A stretch of DNA of 64,000 nucleotides from Helichrysum umbraculigerum (taxonomy: Eukaryota; Streptophyta; Magnoliopsida; Asterales; Asteraceae): the NCBI GenBank assembly GCA_949592205.1, contig CATIUR010000001.1, positions 208,822,250-208,886,249 of the forward strand, given 5' to 3'. Numbering within the stretch: the first letter of the stretch is position 1; every line of letters starts with the position of its first letter. Made by a program: the position numbers and the translations under genes. Positions 10,039 to 20,224 of this stretch are shown here, piece by piece. A model generated the notes under the pieces. The model saw nothing but the letters and a program-made list of their open reading frames with translations, was not told where the DNA came from and did no database searches.

Positions 10039-13000
10039 TCACACTGGATTTCTCATTCCGTTTAGTTGAACCAACGTCTCAAATCTTGCTCTGTCGAACG
10101 CCTTTGTGTATAAGTCTGCTAAGTTTTCCAAAGATGGAACCTTAACTAACTTTATCAACTTTTTCTCAGCACAATCTCTAATAAAATGATGTCTAATATC
10201 AATATGCTTAGTTTTACTGTGCTTCACCGGATTATTAGTGATCGACATAGTAGATTCGTTATCAATCATCATAGGAGTATTGGTTATATTTAACCCGTAA
10301 TTCCGCAGTTGCTGTTGAATCCAAAGAACTTGTGAGCAACAGCTGCCAGCTGCAACATACTCAGCTTCACATGTAGAAATGGCTACCGAGGTTTGCTTCT
10401 TGCACTGCCAGGATACTAATCTACCTCCTAGGAATTGACATCCTCCGGTCGTAGATTTCCTATTCTGATTGCATCCTCCGTAATCCGAATCAGTATAAGC
10501 TACGAGATCTAAGTCTCCATCAATCGGATACCAAAGACCAAGCTTAGGTTTCCCCTTGAGGTAACGAAAGATTCGTTTAACAGCTTGCATGTGTGACTCT
10601 TTCGGATTAGCCTGATATCTTGCGCATAAACAAACAGCAAACATTATGTCAGGCCTAGAGGCTGTTAGATACATTAGTGATCCGATCATGGCTCTATAAA
10701 GAGTTGGATCCACATCGTTATCACTCGATGTATCTGGACCTAGTCCATGATTGACTGGAATTGGAGTATTGTAGACCTTACTTTCATCCATCTTGAAGCG
10801 TTCTAATAGCTCATATGTATATTTAGATTGATGAATAAAGAATCCATCCTTCTTTTGATCAACTTGTAATCCTAAGAAGAAATTCAACTCTCCCATTGCA
10901 GACATTTCAAACCTTTTTCTCATGACTTGCTCGAATTCTTGACACATCTTTTCATCAGATGATCCAAAGATAATGTCATCAACATAAACTTGCACGAGAA
11001 GAAAGTCTTTCTTTTTCCACTTCACAAACAGTGTACTATCAATCGATCCTCTTGTAAATCCATTGTCAAGTAGATACGTTGATAGTGTTCCATACCACAT
11101 CCTTGGTGCTTGATGTAATCCATATAGAGCCTTATTCAAACGATATACTCTATCTGGATACTCAGGATCAGCAAACCCTGGCGGTTGTGAAACATACACC
11201 AATTCTTCCACTTTGCCATACAAAAAGGCACTCTTAACATCCAACTGATACACTTTTATACCAAAATAAGATGCAAATGCTAAGAACACTCTAATTGCTT
11301 CTAGCCTAGCAACTGGTGCAAACACTTCATTGTAATCTATACCTTCTTGTTGATTAAAACCTTGAACCACCAGACGAGCTTTATTGCGAGTAACGATTCC
11401 TTTATCATCTCTCTTGCACTTAAATACCCATCTAGTTCCAATTGGATATTCTCCCTTTGGTAGGTCAACCAACTCCCATACTTGTAATTTAGAGAACTGA
11501 GATAGTTCTTCTTGCATTGCTTCTACCCACGAGCTTTCTTTTAAAGTCATTTGAACATTTTTAGGCTCGACTTGTGAGATAAAGCATGAATATAGACATT
11601 GATTAGGAATCCCTGTCTCTTTCATTGCAGTATACAAGCTTTGGTATTTAGAATTCTCAGACGTACTAGCTCTGGATTGATGCCTAGTTTGAACCGGAGT
11701 ATTAATATCACCGATGATGTTTTCAACGGGATGATTCTTACTCGTTCTAGTTGTAGTAACTGGTTCAATCTGTATTTCATCTTCCAAATTAGTACCAATC
11801 TCTTCCAATTCAGGTACATCTTCCGTACGTGCTGAAGATATCCTTAAATGTTTCAAAGGAGTAAGTATATCATCAAACTTTGTAGAAAGATCATCAGGAT
11901 CTTCTGTTTCTTGAGACTTATCCTCTGAAGGTTGTTGTGACTCACTTGTGGAAGCTTTATCTGAGTCAACATTAGTCTTAATTCCAGACTGCTTAACACT
12001 TGATGTTGAAGCAGAACCAATATTCTCATCTTCAAACACTAAATGTTCAGCTATCTCTGAATCACTGACATAGTCACTAATAGGAACTTTAAATGATGCA
12101 AAAAGATCAGAATAATCAAATTGCCAATCTAAGCCCTTATGAACATCAGGTGAGTAGCTCGTAACCTCAATATTATAAACTACCTCCAAACGTCCTGTGA
12201 CTTTATTAAAGACTCTCTTGTTTGGCGAATTGGGCATATAACCTAGGAAAAATCCTTCGTCAGCCTTCTCACCAAATTTTGCTTGATGTCCAGTCTTTAA
12301 TATGGTGCATGAAACTCCAAAGGGTTCAAACCCTTTTAAGTTAGGTTTCTTATTGTTCAAAAGCTCATAACAAGTCTTGTTATGTCTCTTAACCGTAAGA
12401 ACTCTATTAATAACATAACATGCTGTATTCACTGCTTCTGCCCAAAAGATGACCGGAAGCTTTGAATCAGCAAGCATTGTTCTAGCAGCTTCAATCAACG
12501 TTCTATTTTTCCTTTCAGCAACACCATTCTGTTGAGGTTCATAAGGTGCACTGAATTGATGTAATATCCCTTTGCTTAAGCAATAGATATTCAACGTTGA
12601 ATTCTTGAATTCTGTTCCATTGTCACTACGAATACGCTTAACTCTCTTTTTATAGACATTCTCTACTAGATCAAAGAACTCAATTAGAATTCCAGGAGTC
12701 TCATCCTTTGATCCCAAAAAGAATACCCATGAAAATCTAGAGTAATCATCTGTGACAACCAAACAGTACCATTTGCCACCTATACTTCTCTTGCTTATAG
12801 GGCCGAAGAGATCCATATGTAGCAATTCTAATGACGAGGAGATAGAGTTTTCAGTCTTAGGTCTGTGTGGTTTCTTGTGCTGCTTTCCTTTCATGCAAGG
12901 AACACACTTATCCTCAGACTCGAAACATTTTTGTGGTACACCTAGAACCAAACCATTTTTGGTTATATAATTTATCTTTCTCCAGTTCATATGTGCCATT

Positions 13001-13212
13001 CTCCTATGCCATAACAATGCGTCTATTTCCGAAGCCTTGGATAATAAACATGTAGACACCATTGAAGAGTTAGGAACACCCATGTTAATAGCATAGATGT
13101 CCTTCTTCCTTGGCGCCCTCATCAATATCCATTCATCAGGAATTTTAAAACCTGGCTTCAGGACTAAGGCCTCCTTTTCATTAAAATAAACTGGGTGACC
13201 TTTATCACAGAC
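10039..13212 (-). pseudogene. pol: Copia-1 pol: integrase, reverse transcriptase, RNase H
   Basis: Open from the nonsense codon at 13213 to 10039; residues are numbered from ATG 13125. The integrase HHCC region is at 40-77 (H40, H45, C74, C77). The DDE triad is HMDLFGP (D105), RSDNGTEF (D168) and QQNGVAERKNRT (E204). A chromodomain-free acidic linker spans about 350-520. RVT_2-type RT spans about 545-790 with YVDDIIFG (714-721), and copia RNase H about 870-985 with TDSDYGG, CEAEYVA and IDNEST. This half looks intact, so the only obvious pol lesion is the upstream stop. It would copy element RNA and integrate the cDNA. Confidence 0.95.
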
Positions 13213-13449
13213 TTAGGAAACACTCACTAGGTTGTGAGTAAGTTCTTCAACATAGTTCACATCCTCAAGAGTCAAAGTTCCATTTGAAACTTTTCCTTTT
13301 CCCGAAATTACTCCTCCTTTATCTCTTGCAAAATTTACTTTTTGCTTGAGACTCTCCTTGAATTCCTTCAGTAGACTTCGTTCTCCTGTCATGTGTCTTG
13401 AACATCCAATGTCTACATACCACCAGCTGTCCTTGTTCACAGCATGCTC
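13213..13449 (-). pseudogene. pol: Copia-1 protease region, ends in premature TAA
   Basis: In the pol frame. The retropepsin-like motif reads VDIGCSRHMTG where Copia-2 has LDSGCSRHMTG, so the usual D-S/T-G is altered to DIG and activity is doubtful. It ends NLVSVS then TAA (13213-13215); Copia-2 has a glutamine codon here and continues VCDK. The 5' edge is set at the acceptor-like CAG after the gag stop. The ORF proper opens a few codons earlier, overlapping the gag end in another frame. Confidence 0.8.
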
Positions 13450-13489
13450 CTGCACATAACACAAAATACGATCAGTTATCAAGAGGGAC
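13450..13489 (-). promoter_or_regulatory. gag-pol junction, 40-nt intron-like interval
   Basis: After the gag codons for AW comes GTCCCT..., the gag stop TGA, then a T-rich run ending gttatgtgcag. Pol continues in phase 0 directly after it. Copia-2 has a 41-nt interval of the same form (32187-32227). The gag-to-pol frame offset therefore differs by one between the elements. 40 nt is shorter than normal plant introns. Confidence 0.4.
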
Positions 13490-14590
13490 CCAAGCCATTA
13501 CGGTCTTGGTTTGTCCCTTATCATCAACAAACTTAAGCTCTTTAAAATAACCATCCTTCCCATCAGGAGATTTGGTTACTTTCGAAGTAGCTTTAGTTTG
13601 TGGACGATCAGCCTTAAGAGGTGAATTTGAGGAGAACCTCTTAGGCACAAAATTATGAGCTCTATTATGATAATTATAATTAAACTCATATGATCGCGAA
13701 ATAGTACCACTCTCATAATGACTATGGCCTCTACTTGTAGTTCTAAACCTCGACGGTGTCACATCCCTAGACTTATGGATAACATTATCACTTTGAGTAT
13801 ATGGCCGTTTAGGTTTAGGTGGGGAGACACTATGCTTACCATTTCTTTTAAGAATGTTAACAGGTTTATTACCTAACTTAGGTTTGGTATCTAACCCATC
13901 TACAGTCATACTAGAGTCAGTCTGTGTCTTTTCATCCATCACAAGCTTATGTGGTGTTTCAGGCTTTTTGTTAGGACAACACGAAGCCACGTGTCCCTTT
14001 TGATGACACTTGAAACAAGACATCTGCTTGCGTGATTTACTCACTTTTGCTTTCTCATCCGGAGTCTTAGGCACTAAAGGTTTAAACTGTTCCTTATCAA
14101 CTTTATCATTAATTTTAGCATCGTTAATCACTCCACCCGATACAAACTGTATTTTGGTGAACTGAGAAACCTTGCCATTATCTAATGATACGTTCTTAAT
14201 AACATCTTTCTGTGCCTCTGACTGTTCAGGTTTATCAGCTACTGAACTCTCAGGATTAACTTCAGCCATCTCAGAGTCTTCAGGAATAGGAGTGTAATTG
14301 GCAATAAAAGGCGGGGATACATCATTGTAACCTAACCCAGTCTTGTCCTTTACACTACGTTGAACATCTAACATTTTATCCATTTGAGATGTCCTATAGT
14401 TCTCAAGTTTACGGTTTTGCTCAATTAACCTTAAGTTAAGGTTCACTATTTCCTGATCCTTACTAGAAATCGTTTCATTTAAGTCTTTGATATTCATATA
14501 GAGACCATCTATGACAACAGATTTTTCACTTATGGTATCTCTAAGTTTTGTTCTATCCGACGCATCAGACTTAATTTTATCTTTTAAGAC
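13472..14590 (-). pseudogene. gag: Copia-1 gag, C-terminal half
   Basis: In the same frame as the N-terminal half, after the TAG at 14591-14593. It begins with a long coiled coil (DLNETISSKDQEIVNLNLRL and following), then has a CCHC zinc knuckle CFKCHQKGHVASCC, then a basic S/R/K/P-rich region. It ends FKELKFVDDKGQTKTVMAWV, which parallels the Copia-2 gag end (VLIVDDHGRPKSVKAWV). Two CCHC knuckles plus this long basic tail occur in both elements, so the large gag is a feature of the lineage rather than a fusion error. Role: nucleocapsid and packaging functions. Confidence 0.85.
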
Positions 14591-16288
14591 CTATTTATCA
14601 TCACTTAATCTACGAATATCCATAATAGCTTGATCAAGTTCAGATCTAATAGTCTTATATGATTCCTTATCCATATTTAATTGTGATGACAAATTGCTAT
14701 TTGACACAGTTAAGACACTATTCTGAGATTGTAAATCAGTAACTAAGTAACAAACATCAGCAAGATTAAGAATATCTAAACATACCTTCTTCTTGTCAGT
14801 TTGTAATTCAGCCATGCGTGCCACGAATTCCTCAGGACTCATATCTGGAGTTGAATCCATATATAGCACGTCATCATCACTTGCCCTCACTTCAGACTTA
14901 GGCACCTCTACTCTCTGTTCCATATCAGTGGGCATGTAGGAAACTGATCCAGCAGTTGTCTCTTCAATCTCGGCCATCAAAGCTTCCTCAGAATGAGCTT
15001 GCCAATCATAAGAGCCATCCAACTGCTTTACCACTAAGGCTTTGGAAGCAAGAGTACTTCCCGAACCTTGTTTTCCTTGTGCTTCTACTTTAGGTCTTTG
15101 GCATTCTCTAGCAAAATGACCAATACCCTGACAGTTAAAGCATCTGACCTTGTTTTTATCAAACCCTGATCTATTGCCCAACACCTTTCTACCAGTTCTC
15201 TTGAGGAAATTCTTCACCTTTCTAGAAATCAACGCAAGTTGATCTTGAAGCTCCAATTCCTCAAGATAATCAGAATCTATCTGCTCATAATCCTCATCAA
15301 ACAGAATAGGATCATTGATCTTTCCCTCTATGTAGTTCTCATATGATGCCACAAAGGAAGCAAGAACAGACAATTGCTGTTCAGCAGATTTCACACTCAT
15401 CGGCATCTTCTGATGCTCTTGAGGTGACTTCTCAGAATTCTTTCCCTTTGTCTCATCACCAGAGGAGGAAATAAAGCACAGATCTTCAGAAATCAGTTCT
15501 TCATTTTCACTAGTATCACCAACTAACAGTGCAGTGGTCGAACTAGATGACGCAGTCGAAAGACTTGACTTTCCATGATACAACCCAGGGTTCTGAACCT
15601 GATCAGAATCACTATCTCTTGACTTCTTGGAGAAATCATAACCTTTCAGCTTGTCAATGACTTGCTCTAAGGTCATAGTAGAATACCTAGTTTCGTTATC
15701 CTTAATCATAACACCATACATTTCCCATTTAGAAGGCAAACCCTCAAGAAACTTGTCGGTTTTAGATACTTCTTCTTCAACAATCTCATGGTATTCTAAT
15801 TCACTTAGCAGATGGTAGAAATGCGTGACATAGGCATCAAGATCTTCTCCTTTTAAAGCTTTAAACATAGTAAACTGCTTTTTAAGAAGACTCCTCTTGC
15901 CAGCTCTCACCTGTGGACTTCCCTCACCTCTTTTCTCTAGAGCTTCCCAGAGCGTTCTAGCAGTATGAAAAGACTTGAGTTGATGTGCAATCTCTTTAGG
16001 AAGACACATCTTTATGCATGAATGTGATTTATTTTCATTTCTGTAAGCTTCCTTCTCTTGATCACTCATGTTCGCATAGGTAAGAACCACAGTAGCATTT
16101 TGAACAGTTTGAGTAGGTGGGGTGTATCCACTCTTGATACACATCCAGATTGACAGGTCATGGAATCTACAGTAAGATTCAAATCTGTCCTTCCAGTTGT
16201 AGTAATCCTCGATTCTTAACAACTTAGGTGGAACGTTTGACTTTCCCACCTAATGGTCCATTTCGATCATTCTACTTAAGTCAGACAT
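14591..16288 (-). pseudogene. gag: Copia-1 gag, N-terminal half
   Basis: The native start is probably ATG 16288 (MSDLSRMIEMDH), interrupted after 12 codons by TAG (16250-16252). The frame then stays open to TAG 14591-14593. It holds a UBN2-type copia gag domain (about 10-215: YYNWKDRFESYC, LWEALEKR, FLEGLPSKW) and a CCHC knuckle CFNCQGIGHFAREC. A short acidic stretch and a coiled coil follow. Homologous to residues 25-400 of the Copia-2 gag. It forms the virus-like particle. Confidence 0.9.
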
Positions 16289-16299
16289 CTTAAACAAGT

Positions 16300-16560
16300 A
16301 AAATTAAACTGTTTCAGCGAATTCAGAAAACTCAACTCGCAAAACTCACCTCAACTCGCAATCTCAGCTCGACTCGCAGAATTGGTCAATTCACAAGCCT
16401 CAGATCGGATTGTGAAAGATGTCGATTCGCAAGTGATGTCGATTCGCAAGTGATGTCGATTCGCGAGGGATCTCGGTTCGACTAGCAAGCCTCAGTTCGA
16501 CTCGCTAGTTCAACTCGGTTCGCAGGCTACGCTGGAACCCTAATCTCGACTCGCGAAACG
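16300..16560 (-). repeat. Copia-1 leader with ACTCGC/ATTCGC motif cluster
   Basis: The untranslated leader between primer site and gag carries about 12 copies or close variants (aactcgca, gactcgca, gtcgattcgcaagtgat three times). This matches the position of the ACGTCGC cluster in the Copia-2 leader (35028-35300). Confidence 0.75.
16344..16354 (-). promoter_or_regulatory. candidate splice donor in Copia-1 leader
   Basis: In element sense GTTGAG|GTGAGT, a close match to the plant 5' splice consensus, upstream of gag. It could pair with the acceptor at 7697 to make the env-position mRNA. No equally good donor was found in the Copia-2 leader, which lowers confidence. Confidence 0.35.
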
Positions 16561-16751
16561 GCTGTTAAACCCGAAAACGAATTTGTAAGGTATTTTTACG
16601 ACTGAAACTTAAAATTTCGACCGTAAACAAACCCTAAAATGTCCAGAGAATGATTTTGATCGTTAGTATTGCAAGAATGCACGTAGAAACGACCCGAATC
16701 AAAAACGCAATAACACTAAAACTTATGAACACACTCGTATTTAGCCCGAAA

Positions 16752-16763
16752 GCTCTGATACCA
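16752..16763 (-). other. Copia-1 primer binding site
   Basis: The complement reads TGGTATCAGAGC, matching the 3' end of initiator tRNA-Met, 2 nt from the 5' LTR. Confidence 0.9.
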
Positions 16764-16765
16764 GA

Positions 16766-17348
16766 TGTAAGTCCCCTAGTTTTAGGATCGATAACTTCGT
16801 TATCTGTAGTATTAAGGTGCGGAATCCCTCAATACGGTGTTATCTTACTAACAACGAATATGTTCGTATTGCGTTTAATAAGACTTAGCTTTAAACGATA
16901 AATCGTCAAAGCCTAGTCGTTAGGATTAAGTTTTCTCTGAGTTTGTCGAGTTTGCAGATCAGAAATATGGCAAAAATTATGTTTTTCATGGAGTGCAAAA
17001 CATTATATACGTCCAGCTCAACTCTGCTCGCATGGGCCTGCGAGTTCGGTCCAACTCGCAGCCCAAGCCCAACTCAGAGCTCGGCTCGCCAGACTTAATC
17101 TACGCGAGTTCAGATCTCACCTCACAGCTCGACTCGCTGCGACCTGAGATCTCGACTCGCTACGCATCAAACGTCTATTATTTATTTTGTATTTAATTAT
17201 TCGTCTAACTTAACAAAATAATATGTTTAACGAATATCACTAACAAAACAAATATTCTTTTACAAATCCAAACCAATATACAAACATAATAATAATTACA
17301 CTAGTCCTATTTCAAGCTAGATCTGTTGTCACACTCTATGTCCCAACA
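16766..17348 (-). repeat. Copia-1 5' LTR
   Basis: 583 bp, partner of 3023-3585. It includes about 20 bp (gtcctatttcaagctagatc, near 17303-17322) missing from the other LTR. Confidence 0.95.
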
Positions 17349-17541
17349 TCATCCATTCTAATATAGTGACAACCATACGAGTACATTACAAGGCGATCAT
17401 CCGGTCTAATAATACTCCCAGCTAAACAAACAGGTAAACATCAAGTTTTAGAATGATATGTCATGATTAACTGTTTGTAACAATGGATTATATATAGGGA
17501 TGGCAATGGGCGAGAAAAAACCCGCGACCCGTGGGTACCCG

Positions 17542-19873
17542 TATAACACCCGTCTCGAAATACAAGTACATTTTTTTTTTAAACATATCGGAAGCGCATG
17601 ATTAATAGAAATCAGTAGATTGCATATATACATTTCAAATAACAATCCACTTACATACAAACCTTTAAAACTAGATTATTCTAATCATTATACTCATTAA
17701 GTTTAAGTGTTATAGAAATCCAAATATGTTGTTAAATCATTAACGTATTATCCATTTCAGAGTGAGCCTGTCAAACATTCCATTCCATATGTACTTCTTG
17801 CCCACCCACATACAAAAGTAAACCTGCAAGAAGTAATGAGGGGTTAGCACGAAGCTAAGTGAATAGATCCCAAGCTATCAATCTAACTCAGCTTAACACA
17901 TGCCTATAACCAAGCAATGCACAAGCAACATAGAAGGATCGGTGGTCCTTGAGGTACCCTCATGCCGCGGATGGTTCCCCGAGTAACACTTAAAACCAAC
18001 TGACGGCCAAATCAGAGGTTAAACCGATAGTTTGGTACTATTACTACACACGACGCAATTTCAGTGTCCAACACATGTACAAGGCACTTGCGAAGTCCTA
18101 GTAATAGTATCCAAACCCAACACATTAGTTGACCCCCACCAAATCAAATAGTCCACAACTATCATAGCACAATGGACGCCAATAATCAATCAAGGTTTAG
18201 CCAACATGCCAATATAATACTCCCTCCGTCCCAAAATAATTGTCCACCGACCAAAAACACGCAGTTTAATAAAAGTACAATCATTACTGCTTTCTCTTTC
18301 TTACTTTTTGCAGAATGACAGATTTACCCTTAAGCAATTAATTACCACATTCTATAAAGTTAGTAATAACAATTTGAAGTAAGGGTAATTTGGTAATCAC
18401 TATCAAAATTTCCTTTCCATATTTGGATGTGGACAATTAATTTGAGACGTCCGAAAAAGGAAACGTGGACTATATTTTTGAGACGGAGGTAGTATTAATG
18501 CAATCATTGCAATAAACCAAGTTTACCCGTTGTAACCATGTTGTTACAACTAACTTAGACTGAAAGTCCAAGATCCACTCACCGACAATCATAGTAGTCC
18601 ACTCAGTAGTCTAATGTCACTGAGTCTTCTCCACATCTGAGAATACAATAACACAACACAAGTTAGTCATTTGACACTTGCCTCAATATTGATATAATAT
18701 CATACAATTGTAATTACATCAAACCATTTATCATTAATCTTGTATTAATCCAACATTCATCTCCATCATTGTTAACTAATATAATGAAACCATTAACAAG
18801 ATTACTAACTTTCTACATCAATTATTCATCAAAACATCAATATTTGATCTAATGAATACTTAACCAACTAATTTCACACCGTCCTCTTTAATTATCAATT
18901 AAGGGTTCTTATTAGCAAATCATACTACTTTCTTCATATAAACCATCAAACTCATCATGATTATCAAAATTCTCATGAACACTTAACCAATTTCACAACC
19001 CTTAGCATAATCAATGTAAATCATCATCTTTAATCAACACTTATCAATCATACATCATTATTCTAAACATAGAAGTTCCAATTCTTGAATTATCAACTAA
19101 ACACATAAACTTTATTAGTGATCATATATCATTTTCTTCATTTCAAGGTTAGGCTTAGATTTTAATCATCATTTAAACATCAACTAACAATTTTATCATC
19201 ATTCCAAGCTTCTATTTCATGAACATCCTACCAATTAATCAACTACTCAAAACCCCCAATTTCTAGGGTTATCTCAAACACGAAATTAACACATATAACA
19301 TGATTAAGATGATGCTAGAATGATTATTACATGTTATTGAAGCTTAATTAACATCAATTCACACTTTTGAAACCCTAAATTCGGATTTTGCTCAAGAACA
19401 CCAAAACCCCCAATTTCTAGGGTTTATAAAATCAAGAACACATGATCATACCTTGTTTGTGAGGATTAAGGAAGCTTGAATTCGTGTTTAGAAGCTCCAA
19501 TTTGATGATTTCTTCAAGATTTTGTGGATTGATTAAGTGTTAAATGTGTGTGTGTGTGTGTATACGTACGTATGTATGTATGTGGAGGAAATAAAGACCG
19601 ACCCAATCCATATAATATACCATATAAGTGTTAGTTTTCCTTCCCCGTATTTATTATTGTCTGGAACTTAAAAACCATTTGCGGGGAAATACAATTTTTA
19701 TTTTACCGTCAACTAAATAAATTTAAAACAGTTAATAATTTACTATTCACAACAAGTCATATAACTGTTTGACCTATTATTTTTTAACAATCCAACACAT
19801 ATAACAAATTTAAATCGCATTTAAATTTACAGGAAATACCTATTACTCCTAGGCCCAATTTGAGGATGTTACA
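17542..19873 (-). repeat. Tekay-1 3' LTR, carrying a Stowaway MITE
   Basis: 2,332 bp, longer than its 2,051-bp partner chiefly through the MITE at 18220-18492. It contains an inverted pair acttcttgc...gcaagaagt (about 17790-17836) shared with other Tekay-like LTRs in the window, and a gt/tatg simple repeat near 19545-19585. Confidence 0.9.
18220..18492. mobile_element. Stowaway MITE (Tc1/mariner)
   Basis: 273 bp with CTCCCTCCGTCCCAAAATAA at the left and a complementary gagacggaggtag at the right, flanked by TA. The partner LTR has the uninterrupted sequence aatataatattaatgc near 43715-43730, an exact empty site with one TA. The MITE therefore arrived after Tekay-1 inserted. Confidence 0.95.
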
Positions 19874-20219
19874 AATCTCTCCCCCTTAAAGAGATTTCGT
19901 CCTCGAAATCTAATCATCCTAAATTAATCTAGGGAATTTAATCACATCATATCTCGTGTGAAGTTTGGTTCACACTTTATTTCCAATTCCCTAACTACAT
20001 AATTATTCATCACTATATGCACATAAGATATATGTACAATTTAAATTACTTATGCGTATCATCTCTATGCGTATCTTAATCACTAATCACACATACACAA
20101 AATATGAATACATTTAATCCATTTTAAGATATATGTTTTCAACCTAATTACACATGCACATATCCAATGTACATGCTTCAATTTCTCATTTCAGCACATA
20201 TACTGTACCTAATCTTATC
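19874..20219 (-). other. Tekay-1 internal remnant with polypurine tract
   Basis: Next to the LTR the complement reads aagggggagagattt, preceded in element sense by ttcgaggacgaaatc (complement at 19893-19907). The rest is non-coding, up to the target-site duplication ttcat of the next nested element. Confidence 0.8.
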
Positions 20220-20224
20220 TTCAT

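Larger units (their letters stand above)
3023..17348 (-). mobile_element. Copia-1: complete Ty1/copia retrotransposon, SIRE/Maximus type
   Basis: A 14.3-kb element on the minus strand. Its LTRs lie at 3023-3585 and 16766-17348, both TG...CA, and it is flanked by the perfect 5-bp duplication tcatc (3018-3022, 17349-17353). The order in element sense is 5' LTR, tRNA-iMet primer site, leader, gag, PR-IN-RT-RNase H, a roughly 2.3-kb spacer, an env-position gene, polypurine tract and 3' LTR. Integrase before RT defines Ty1/copia. Large size, long gag and a third gene between pol and the 3' LTR fit the SIRE/Maximus lineage (family knowledge). Gag carries two nonsense codons, pol one, and the env-position gene one frameshift. 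The copy is defective but recent, since its LTRs remain very similar apart from a 20-bp indel. Confidence 0.95.

Noticed and set aside
17448..17660. Small ORF repeated at 42939-43160
   Set aside because: It crosses the LTR edge of Tekay-1, and repetition is due to the LTR. Its ends differ with the flanks.
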